Shown here: one piece after another, positions 21,133 through 27,739 of the stretch
Layout: the number at the start of each line of letters is the position of its first letter
Position numbering within the stretch: the stretch's first letter is position 1
IMG/VR virus record: IMGVR_UViG_3300020159_001169
Location: 1 to 37,726 of that record
Strand: one strand, 5' to 3'
From: a virus
DNA: 37,726 bases
Notes under the pieces: generated by a model
What the model was told of the DNA's origin: nothing
Database searches by the model: none
What the model saw: the letters and a program-made list of their open reading frames with translations, nothing else
Position numbers and translations under genes: made by a program

Positions 21133-23226
21133 TTACCCAACTCGCACGCGAACTGGGACACTTAATAATACAGCACCCACGCCAACTAGGACACGGCGAT
21201 CACTCACTGGCACTCTGGAACCCATGGGGACATACACATCAAATACACCTTCAAAAACATTTAATTCTTTTTCAAATGATTTTCTAACTTCTTTGGGCGC
21301 TTCCTGCACGGCTTCCGAAATTGCTAACCCATCCTCTGGCGACACCTCAGACGCAACCACGGCATCAAACACTTCCGTTGCTTGTTCCCCGTCAATGCTT
21401 TCCAACACCTTTTCACTTGTTGCGAGTTCTGTTGCTTGCTCTTCACTAACCCCACCTTCTTGCTCAATAATCAAAGTAACTACTTCGGAGACTTGTTCGT
21501 TGGATATAACTTCAGATTCAAGGACATTAACAATCGCTTCAAACTTTTCTGTATTAAGTTCGGTTTCTAACACAGCAGTAAATGTTTCAATCAAAACCTC
21601 GTCGGTTACTACTTCGTCAAAGATGGCGTCAATGACAGTTCCAAATTCTTCGGTATTAAGTTCGCCCTTAAGGACGTCTTGAGCCAATTCAATTGTTTCT
21701 TCGTCCGATAGGTCTCCGTCAAACACAGCATCAAAAACTGCTGCCAATTCTTCTCCAGACAAGTCTGCTTCTAAAAGGTCATCCACAACTGCGTTCATTT
21801 GCTCAACAGAAGCCTCTTTGCTAAACACCGCTTCCATAACCGATACAAGTTCTTCTTCGCTCAAATCCTCAGATAGCAAGGATGTAATAACCGCAGTTAC
21901 TTGTTCTGTGTCTGAGATATCCTCAAATACCGTGTCAAGTACTGCTTCAAATTGTTCTTCAGAGATATCGGCATCAAGGAATGAGCCGAGAACTTCTGTA
22001 ATGCCTTCTGTGTCTTGTAGGTCGTCAAAGATTGCGTCAATTGCTTCGCTAAAATCATCGTCAGATATTTCGGTGAAATCAACGTTGTCGTCAAAAATAA
22101 ATGGTAACGTAGTAGGTGATGAATCCTCTACTTCTACTAGCGTTGTTTCTGTTGTATATTCCGGCAGCTCTAATATTTCTTTTGGCTGTTCTGTTTCGTC
22201 AGGAAGAATCACGTCTACGAGATCAGGAACGACTGTCTCAGGAATGGTTGTCTCAACAGGCTCAACGATATCTTCAGGAAGATCGGGAAGATAGGTTGTA
22301 GATGTTTCTGGTTCTGTGGTATCGGGCAAATCAATTGTGGTATCGGGTACGGTTATGGTGGTTACGGGTAGAGTCTCAATGGTGGAAATAGTTGTAGTAG
22401 TTTGAGGAGGCGTATATGGTGCAGAAGTTGTGGTGGTTACTTGAATTGGGATGGTCGTCGTTGTGCTTGTTGTTGTCGTTTGCATGGTTGTTGTTGACTG
22501 AACTGGCTCGCTCGTTGTGGTCGTTTCTTGAGGAAGGGTTGTTGTAGATGTTGAAGATGTCGTTGAAGTTGATGTTGTTGTTTGGGGCAACGTGCTTGTG
22601 GTTGTTGTGGCAACTTCCGTGGTACTTGTGGATGACGAGCTAGATGATGTGGTTGTCGTTGAGGATGTGGTTGTTGAAGTGGTTGTTGAAGGTGAAGTTG
22701 TAGTAGTTGTAGTAGTTGAAGAGGTAGCAGTGGTAGTTGTCGTTTCTGGCGCCGCTGTCCACAATGAAAGATTGCTGATGGTCAAATGACCTGGCTGGCA
22801 GCAAGAGTCAGTGGAATACTGACGGAACGTAAAGATATCACCCTCTTGAACTGGAATTGACTTTGAACCTGTCGCATTGTTTGCGTTAGTTAGCTGGACG
22901 TACGCACCGTTGACTGCGTACTGCGGAGGGTCGTAGCTAGCACCATCGTTGGTTTGATATGCCCAAGTAAAATCCACTGTGCTTACACCCTGAGGAATTG
23001 TGGTCTCAATTTTAACCCAATGAGCGGCACCGCTACAACCACCGTAATCAGGTCCGTGAAGAGTAATCACATTACCAACTACCTCAACAGAACCATTGCA
23101 TGCTTGCGATTGGCTATATGACCAGTTTCCAAGCACGTCTGCTTTTGCTGGAACACTCTGTGCAAAAAAAGGAAGTAACCAAATAAACAATGGAAGCAGT
23201 TGCAGTGGGCGGAATTTAAATCTCAC
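21133..23226 (-). CDS. Secreted Thr-rich surface protein with acidic helical repeats
   Basis: A 697-residue protein that starts with GTG (23226). Residues 1-29 form a signal peptide (RFKFRPLQLLPLFIWLLPFF, AKA|D). About 30-157 is a beta-rich, Cys-containing domain (QACNGSVEVVGNVITLHGPD; CCQPGHLTISNLSLW). About 160-300 is a Thr/Ser mucin-like stalk. After a Pro/Glu/Thr linker, about 375-650 holds roughly ten acidic repeats of about 25 residues with the pattern 'DLSEEE-[LF]-x-x-V-[LFM]-[DE]-A-V-F'. The end (RRVLVGVGAVLLSV) could be a membrane anchor. Such a layout is that of a wall-anchored adhesin or S-layer-like protein of a Gram-positive host. Its neighbours are sugar genes, so glycosylation of the stalk is an attractive but inferred idea. 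It is unusual in a phage late operon. Confidence 0.75.
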   Translation of the reverse strand: MRFKFRPLQLLPLFIWLLPFFAQSVPAKADVLGNWSYSQSQACNGSVEVVGNVITLHGPDYGGCSGAAHWVKIETTIPQGVSTVDFTWAYQTNDGASYDPPQYAVNGAYVQLTNANNATGSKSIPVQEGDIFTFRQYSTDSCCQPGHLTISNLSLWTAAPETTTTTATSSTTTTTTTSPSTTTSTTTSSTTTTSSSSSSTSTTEVATTTTSTLPQTTTSTSTTSSTSTTTLPQETTTTSEPVQSTTTMQTTTTSTTTTIPIQVTTTTSAPYTPPQTTTTISTIETLPVTTITVPDTTIDLPDTTEPETSTTYLPDLPEDIVEPVETTIPETVVPDLVDVILPDETEQPKEILELPEYTTETTLVEVEDSSPTTLPFIFDDNVDFTEISDDDFSEAIDAIFDDLQDTEGITEVLGSFLDADISEEQFEAVLDTVFEDISDTEQVTAVITSLLSEDLSEEELVSVMEAVFSKEASVEQMNAVVDDLLEADLSGEELAAVFDAVFDGDLSDEETIELAQDVLKGELNTEEFGTVIDAIFDEVVTDEVLIETFTAVLETELNTEKFEAIVNVLESEVISNEQVSEVVTLIIEQEGGVSEEQATELATSEKVLESIDGEQATEVFDAVVASEVSPEDGLAISEAVQEAPKEVRKSFEKELNVFEGVFDVYVPMGSRVPVSDRRVLVGVGAVLLSVPVRVRVG
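21276..22101 (-). repeat. Tandem acidic repeats of about 25 residues in the secreted protein
   Basis: The coding stretch encodes about ten degenerate copies of a unit resembling 'ADLSGEELAAVFDAVFDG'. Each has an Asp/Glu start, hydrophobic spacing that suggests a short helical hairpin, and Val/Phe anchors. Copies differ at nucleotide level, so the repeats are old rather than recent. Confidence 0.65.
22380..22745 (-). repeat. Thr/Ser-codon low-complexity stalk region
   Basis: Plus-strand runs of GTTGTT/GTGGTA triplets translate on the minus strand to Thr/Ser tracts such as TTTTSTTTT. They are the mucin-like stalk of the secreted protein and are prone to slippage and expansion. The plus-strand reading frames across it are shadows. 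Confidence 0.75.
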
Positions 23227-23234
23227 ACCACATT

Positions 23235-24113
23235 TTAGCGCATAAATTTTATTGCCCTTGCAATTCCTTCCTCAAGAGATATTTTTGGAGTATAGAAGGA
23301 AAGCATTTTTGTCGGGTCGCTACAGCGATACTGAACACCTTCTGGTGCTCCAATTATATGTTCTATTTCTGGAGAGTATCCACATTCACTGGAAACAAGC
23401 TTTGCTAACTCATTGAATGATGTTGGTCTTCCAAGTCCTAGATTGACTGGTCCTTGTATATCTTGTTTGACGGCTTCCAGCGTTGCTGCAACCACATCTT
23501 CCATATGTATAAAGTCTCTAACCTGATTTCCAGAACCCCAAATCTTGAATGGATTCGCTTTTTCAACACCACGTTTTATAAACGACGGAAAAGGATAATC
23601 CAGTGACTGGTCTTCTCCGTAGCCAGAAAAGGGCCTAAATACATGTACGCGCAATCCTTCTTTTTCTGCGTAGCCAGCAAGCATTTCTCCGGTTAGTTTC
23701 GCCCAGCCATAGGTATAGTCGGGCGACTGTATGTCAGAAAGGTCTATGTCTGTTTCGGTGAGACTATGACTGGAGCTATAGTCTTGTAATTTTATTGGGT
23801 AAGCAGCAGAAGAAGAATAATAAATGATTCTGCTTGGCTTTGTTTTAAGCGCCCACTGAAATAATTCAGAATCAATTGCGAGGTCTACTGCAACAGATAA
23901 TGGCTCACCCTCTATAGTCGCCCGTCCTCCAACAATTGCCGCAAGGTGAACAACGAGGTCAAAGTATGTGTTGTCATTTGCAAAAAAATATCTAGCGTCT
24001 TGCCACTTAGACAATCCATTTTTTATATCTACACCTGTAATGTCATGGCCATCAAGTGCCTTGTGAAAATATCCACCTACGAAACCTGCGTCACCAGTAA
24101 TAAGAATTTTCAT
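23235..24113 (-). CDS. NAD-dependent nucleotide-sugar epimerase/dehydratase (extended SDR)
   Basis: A 292-residue extended short-chain dehydrogenase. The nucleotide-binding motif is ITGDAGFVGG (5-14, G-x-x-G-x-x-G), followed by LVVHLAAIVGG, a YSSSAAY catalytic Ser region, and the Tyr-Lys pair YGWAK (Y135, K139). FRPFSGYGEDQ and VRDFIHMEDVV are typical of GDP- or dTDP-sugar epimerases/reductases. It would convert a nucleotide sugar for use by the glycosyltransferases. ATG at 24113 overlaps the previous gene's TGA (ATGA). Length (290-340 is usual) and motifs are complete. Exact sugar is unknown. Confidence 0.9.
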   Translation of the reverse strand: MKILITGDAGFVGGYFHKALDGHDITGVDIKNGLSKWQDARYFFANDNTYFDLVVHLAAIVGGRATIEGEPLSVAVDLAIDSELFQWALKTKPSRIIYYSSSAAYPIKLQDYSSSHSLTETDIDLSDIQSPDYTYGWAKLTGEMLAGYAEKEGLRVHVFRPFSGYGEDQSLDYPFPSFIKRGVEKANPFKIWGSGNQVRDFIHMEDVVAATLEAVKQDIQGPVNLGLGRPTSFNELAKLVSSECGYSPEIEHIIGAPEGVQYRCSDPTKMLSFYTPKISLEEGIARAIKFMR

Positions 24114-24670
24114 TTACATCCCCACATTCCATATATGTATGGTTCGCTAAATACTGTCGTATCAAGCATAATAAAAATATCTGGGTTCCATCCAGCATTC
24201 TTTAAAAGAGCCTCAACGTCTTGTCTACCCCAAGCCCAGTAATGCTCCTCGTTTGTATCATGCCAGGCATCAATTGGAGTTGTGAGAACTAGTGTTTTAG
24301 ATTTTTGTCTTATCAAATTCAAGACTGAACTTGGGTTCTCAACGTGTTCAATACTTTCTGAACAAATATACAAATCTACATTTTCAATATTTTTTAAATT
24401 GACTTCTAGCGGTCCAGAGTATTCATAACCCTGCGCATAATCACCCAGTGTTGTCTCTTCAATATTTAGCGCTTTAGCGATTACGCCATTACCACAACTC
24501 AAGTCCGCAACCGATTTTGCTTTTACCTGATAAGCCATATCTTGAGCAAGATGTATTGTCATATTCACACGAATGCCATGTCCGCGTCCATACATCGCAT
24601 GGTCATGTGGCTGGGGATAAATTTTTACTAGTTCTTCAGGTGTATAAAATTCCCGCAGTTTTTTTATCAC
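24110..24670 (-). CDS. SAM-dependent methyltransferase (class I)
   Basis: A 186-residue methyltransferase. Motif I is SVADLSCGNGVIAKAL (53-68), motif II-like LGDYAQG (75-81), and the 'SIEHVENPSSVLNLIR' loop (106-121), with TLVLTTPIDAWHD following. These are typical of small sugar- or lipid-type methyltransferases in surface polysaccharide loci. It begins with GTG overlapping the preceding TGA (GTGA at 24667) and ends overlapping the epimerase start. It could methylate a sugar on a glycan that the neighbouring enzymes build. A DNA methyltransferase role is unlikely because no target-recognition domain is present. Confidence 0.82.
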   Translation of the reverse strand: MIKKLREFYTPEELVKIYPQPHDHAMYGRGHGIRVNMTIHLAQDMAYQVKAKSVADLSCGNGVIAKALNIEETTLGDYAQGYEYSGPLEVNLKNIENVDLYICSESIEHVENPSSVLNLIRQKSKTLVLTTPIDAWHDTNEEHYWAWGRQDVEALLKNAGWNPDIFIMLDTTVFSEPYIYGMWGCK

Positions 24671-25461
24671 CTATGAACCGTCATATCGTGACCACGGGTT
24701 TCAATGGCCCCAACCGCTTCTGGAAAATGTCGCGCAAGACAGTCTTCTCGTACATAGGTTGGGATTTTTAAATAATGAAGTGCGTCGTGATGGAAACATG
24801 GGTCATCTGACATATTTTTATCCATGTCCCATCTCCAACGAATACCCGAAAACACTTCTCTTGCAATAAATATTGCAGCCGCAGATGCCATTGTATCCAT
24901 GACAGGGAATGGATATTGAGGGACTGATGGACCGCGCAATCCATACGTAGTGATATATGGAGCGCATAACGGGTGATCCATCTCTAACATTTTTGGAAGA
25001 ACGTCATCTGGTGGCATTGTGTCAGCAGCCAAAAACAACATATGTGTACATGCAGGATTTGACATCGCAAAATCGTTTACAAGATTTTGCCCAACTGTAA
25101 GGTGACGAATTCTATTTTTGGTACTCACTTCGGTGCGTCCATCGTCAAGCGAGTATGTCCAAAACGTACCCCCAATTGCTTCAAGCCTGTCAGTAAAAAG
25201 TTTAAAAGGTTCTAAACCTCTGGCGTCTACCTGAATTGCTGCGAAATACTGAACATCGGCCCAGTCACCAAAATGCTGATAATTTTCTTTTACTTTTTCA
25301 GCATTACGCATCCAAGAACCCCAGTGATCTTCGTTGTCCATAACGAATGCTGCGAGTGTTGTTCCTATAACTATCATAACTTCAGTATCCTTTCCATAAC
25401 GTCGTTCCAGTCTTGACCAGTCTGGCCTATTTCTTGTTGTTATTCCAATTCCTATTGACAC
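24667..25461 (-). CDS. Glycosyltransferase, GT-A-like
   Basis: A 264-residue enzyme starting GTG (25461) with AGGA upstream. MSIGIGITTRNRPD is a GT2-like opening ('I-x-I-T-T-x-N-R-P'). TYSLDDGRTE and MLFLAADTMPPDDVL (141-155) look like the donor-sugar binding loop with the acidic metal-binding residues, here AAD rather than DXD. C-terminal His/Cys residues (CFHHDALHYL) and a C-terminal RHF motif follow. It lies in front of the methyltransferase and epimerase with overlapping stop/starts. Family is by motif; acceptor may be a cell-surface glycan or a virion protein. Confidence 0.75.
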   Translation of the reverse strand: MSIGIGITTRNRPDWSRLERRYGKDTEVMIVIGTTLAAFVMDNEDHWGSWMRNAEKVKENYQHFGDWADVQYFAAIQVDARGLEPFKLFTDRLEAIGGTFWTYSLDDGRTEVSTKNRIRHLTVGQNLVNDFAMSNPACTHMLFLAADTMPPDDVLPKMLEMDHPLCAPYITTYGLRGPSVPQYPFPVMDTMASAAAIFIAREVFSGIRWRWDMDKNMSDDPCFHHDALHYLKIPTYVREDCLARHFPEAVGAIETRGHDMTVHR

Positions 25462-25484
25462 AGACTAATCCTATCTGAATTTAC

Positions 25485-26093
25485 CTAGATGTACTTATAC
25501 CAATTAACAACTGCATACCTTGTTCCTTCAATAATTGGCTTTACGCTGTGCATATACGGGAATGCTGACGAAAAGACTAGACAATCGCCCTGCTTTGGTT
25601 TGTATTCAATATTAAAATGTTTAAAACAAAGCTCGCCTCCAGAATAGTCATCATTAAAGTAAACAATGGAAGAAACAGTTCTGGGGTATGTTGGGCAATC
25701 ATCGTTATGGTCATTGAAGTAATCGCCTGATTCATACTTTAAAAATATTGCATCATGGTTTTTTATCGCCTCATGAGCGCTGTATTTACTACAAAATTTT
25801 GCAACATTTTCGTCCATAAAACTGTGTACTTGATCTGAAAGAATTCTTAATGGATCTTCAGTATGGCAACCCGGCAAATCACTTCCAGAAAAGATTTTAC
25901 ATTTTCTATGATCTAAATTTACTGTTGAATGGTAACCATCTTCTTTTTTTGTATAAACTGTTCCATAAGCCAAGAGTGGTTCAGAATATGTTTTTAACGT
26001 CAGAAGCCATTCATTTGCTATACCCTTATCGTAAGAATATACAACTATTCCAGGGGCAAGTTCATTCTCTCCTACCATTTGCCTAGTGGACAT
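25485..26093 (-). CDS. 2OG-Fe(II) oxygenase, prolyl 4-hydroxylase-like (1 of 3)
   Basis: A 202-residue enzyme of the prolyl-4-hydroxylase-like family. The Fe(II) ligands are H129 and D131 (FNDHNDDCP) and H182 (PYMHSVKP), and R192 (GTRYAVVNW) should bind 2-oxoglutarate. The double-stranded beta-helix is supported by SIVYFNDDYSGGELCFKHF and KPKQGDCLVFSSAFPYMHSV. It could hydroxylate prolyl or lysyl residues in a virion protein, or a small molecule. GAGGA lies before ATG at 26093. It overlaps the start of a zinc-ribbon gene by 22 bases. Confidence 0.88.
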   Translation of the reverse strand: MSTRQMVGENELAPGIVVYSYDKGIANEWLLTLKTYSEPLLAYGTVYTKKEDGYHSTVNLDHRKCKIFSGSDLPGCHTEDPLRILSDQVHSFMDENVAKFCSKYSAHEAIKNHDAIFLKYESGDYFNDHNDDCPTYPRTVSSIVYFNDDYSGGELCFKHFNIEYKPKQGDCLVFSSAFPYMHSVKPIIEGTRYAVVNWYKYI

Positions 26094-26296
26094 ACTGCAT
26101 TCCTCAGCTTAGTTTTAAGCGGCATAACACAGCCACACTGTTTGCATTGTTTTGTTAAAGCGATTAACTCTGGGCAAGAAAGGCATATATCATATCTTTC
26201 TTTTTCTAAATTCTCATCTACGTAATTAGATGGATCTAAAAGTTGCCAAGGACGAGCAGTTCCCATTTTCTTTTTATATTCTTGCCAAGGACTCAA
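26072..26296 (-). CDS. Small zinc-ribbon protein A
   Basis: A 74-residue protein starting with TTG at 26296 (GGAG box 8 bases upstream). Cys pairs CLSC (38-41) and CKQCGC (51-56) and a final CP-x-GKW hold the pattern 'C-x-S-C-x11-C-x2-C-G-C-x4-LKT-x-L-x4-CPxGKW'. That suggests a small zinc ribbon. The same signature occurs in the small gene at 32262-32426, so the phage carries two paralogues. One flanks a 2OG oxygenase at its 3' side. A role in the virion or in partner binding is unknown. Confidence 0.75.
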   Translation of the reverse strand: MSPWQEYKKKMGTARPWQLLDPSNYVDENLEKERYDICLSCPELIALTKQCKQCGCVMPLKTKLRNAVCPLGKW

Positions 26297-26299
26297 TTG

Positions 26300-26527
26300 T
26301 TACTCCGATGGTGGGATAAAGTTTGTTCCGTCAAAAGTCCAACCAAACGTAACATCGTTTATGACATCATCTGGGACCTCAACTATTTGAGGATTTGAAC
26401 TTAAAGCAGCAATTATGTTTTCTACCTCAATTGGATGACTCATAGTAAAAGCAACGTCTCCTTCTACTACTACAGCAAACGCTTTCATATTTTTCATGTT
26501 TAACCGCGGTTGACTTGTTATAGACAT
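26300..26527 (-). CDS. Small protein, tail-fibre-associated candidate
   Basis: A 75-residue protein beginning MSITSQPRLNMKNMKAFAVV. The end (TFGWTFDGTNFIPPSE) resembles short phage proteins beside tail-fibre genes whose last strand reads 'GW-x-FDG-x-x-FxPP'. Start at 26527 has AAGGAGA upstream. No catalytic residues. Sits between the zinc ribbon and the Pro/Cys-rich protein. Confidence 0.6.
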   Translation of the reverse strand: MSITSQPRLNMKNMKAFAVVVEGDVAFTMSHPIEVENIIAALSSNPQIVEVPDDVINDVTFGWTFDGTNFIPPSE

Positions 26528-26554
26528 AAGATCTCCTTATTGGTGGCCTCAACC

Positions 26555-27085
26555 CTAGCACGGACCACTACATGGTGGAATTGAACAAACTCGTGCAATT
26601 TCGTGGGTTTCTTGTGATGGACACGTAGTGCAACCAGCAGGATTACCATATGGTGCCGTCCAATAATACGTCCTGTAAGTGACTAAAAGACCTTGATCGC
26701 AAACATAGCTGTCTGACGTGTTAGTTGCAATCCCGTTACAAGAAGCGCAATTTGTACTCGGAGAGCCTACTGGTCCTCCTCCTCCTCCTCCTCCTGGTGA
26801 AACTCCTACTGGTGAAACTGGTGCTGGTGGTGCGGGTGGTGCTGGAGCAACATAACCACAAGTCGTACTGTTGCTTTGGTGCAGGGTGCCGTAAACTCCA
26901 CAAACACCGTCGTGGTAAGACCTGTAAAGATTAAACCCAACACAAGAATCTACTCCCGTGTAGACATCCTTGTCTCCGCAAGTAAGGCGATAAGTTCTTT
27001 TAAGTTTATTTCCTGTAAAACGTTCTAATGAAAACTTAGCTTGTGCCGTGCGACTTATTGACGCATTTACAAACCTGTAGATCAC
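26555..27085 (-). CDS. Pro/Gly/Cys-rich protein, appendage candidate
   Basis: A 176-residue protein starting with GTG (27085), overlapping the upstream TGA (GTGA). The first half has about six Cys in a pattern (TCGDKDVYTGVDSCVGF, GVCGVYG) and a centre that is Pro/Ala-rich and then polyglycine (PAPPAPPAPVSPVG; a run of seven Gly). The second half holds another eight or nine Cys (NCASCNG, CTTCPSQ, PPCSGPC). It looks like a disulphide-rich, flexible adhesion protein. The Pro-rich part is a plausible substrate for the prolyl hydroxylase-like enzymes nearby, though this is speculation. Plus-strand CCT repeats behind the Gly run may slip. Confidence 0.65.
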   Translation of the reverse strand: MIYRFVNASISRTAQAKFSLERFTGNKLKRTYRLTCGDKDVYTGVDSCVGFNLYRSYHDGVCGVYGTLHQSNSTTCGYVAPAPPAPPAPVSPVGVSPGGGGGGGPVGSPSTNCASCNGIATNTSDSYVCDQGLLVTYRTYYWTAPYGNPAGCTTCPSQETHEIARVCSIPPCSGPC

Positions 27086-27411
27086 GTGATTTCACAACCA
27101 AAAATGCTAACCGATAAGTTAGCGCTATTGCAATAGATTGTAATAATATCAGACGCTTGCAATGTCAAACCAAGGGTCAAAGCGATTGTGTCGTTTGCCG
27201 CTACGGTGGCGTCATACGCAATGTAATGCTGGTTGGCTAAAACTGCCCCACCATTACGAACGGCAATTCGGTAAAGAGCTGCAGACGCCCCACGGTTACA
27301 AACCGTAACTGTTGAAGCCACGATTTGCAGACCAGCGCCAACGGTGTACATATCCGTGTTTGTTGTGGCTGCAGGGGCAGATTGTGCTAGGACTTTGTAT
27401 GCTTGGGCCAT
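27082..27411 (-). CDS. Small virion protein, beta-rich (paralogue 1 of 3)
   Basis: A 109-residue beta-rich protein (MAQAYKVLAQSAPAATTNTD...) of the same kind as the ones starting at 29403 and 33777: small, Ala/Thr/Val/Ile-rich, ending in short strands ('ANLSVSIFG'). Proteins of this shape are often virion decoration or fibre-tip-associated. It starts after an 18-base motif (27441-27458) also found before the second paralogue. RBS AGAGG lies 5 bases before ATG at 27411. Confidence 0.65.
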   Translation of the reverse strand: MAQAYKVLAQSAPAATTNTDMYTVGAGLQIVASTVTVCNRGASAALYRIAVRNGGAVLANQHYIAYDATVAANDTIALTLGLTLQASDIITIYCNSANLSVSIFGCEIT

Positions 27412-27440
27412 TTTTCCTCTTTATAGTTCTGTAATGTATG

Positions 27441-27458
27441 GGTTAAGTATATCAAACA
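27441..27458 (-). promoter_or_regulatory. Repeated promoter-like motif (copy 1)
   Basis: Minus strand TGTTTGATATACTTAACC, 30 bases before the ATG at 27411. It contains TGATATACT, an extended -10-like site, and matches 17 of 18 bases of the motif at 29440-29457. No good -35 hexamer was found. It may be a late promoter. Confidence 0.5.
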
Positions 27459-27520
27459 GGATTGCTGGTAGCGATATCAGCCACTTAGTTAAATAGCGAC
27501 CCACGCATGTTGCCGTTGTA

Positions 27521-27730
27521 TTAGGCAGGGGTGGCAAAAATGTCGTTGTTGTCTTTCATGGCTTGGATGGTTGTTTCTGCCCATTGCTCAGCTTCTTCTC
27601 TTGTCCAAGGCGCACCGCCATTTTGGGAGTTGGGTTGGATTAAGGTATTGCGAGAAGTCCTTGCCCCAACATTTTCCGTCTGCGTAATAGTGACTTTGTT
27701 GTTGTTATCTATTTCATATGTGTATTCCAT
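27521..27730 (-). CDS. Small unknown protein (tail-fibre accessory)
   Basis: A 69-residue protein starting MEYTYEIDNNNKVTITQTEN. The second part (APWTREEAEQWAETTIQAMK) is a helix with Trp/Glu. AAGGAG lies before ATG at 27730. Short proteins with 'W-T-x-E-E-A' occur next to fibre genes in other phages, but no family is assigned. It immediately follows the DUF1566 protein. Confidence 0.6.
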   Translation of the reverse strand: MEYTYEIDNNNKVTITQTENVGARTSRNTLIQPNSQNGGAPWTREEAEQWAETTIQAMKDNNDIFATPA

Positions 27731-27739
27731 GATGTCTCC

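Noticed and set aside
21818-22294. Plus-strand open frame of about 158 codons, Ser/Thr-rich
   Set aside because: It is antisense to the repeat part of the secreted protein, has no ribosome site, and is produced by the biased codons of the minus-strand gene.
22380-22745. Possible CRISPR-like or regulatory repeat array (GTTGTT/GTGGTA tracts)
   Set aside because: The periodicity is that of Thr codons in the stalk of the secreted protein; there are no conserved repeat-spacer units.
25455-25460. Perfect plus-strand TTGACA hexamer
   Set aside because: It would drive antisense transcription into minus-strand genes and has no good -10 partner at 16-18 bases.
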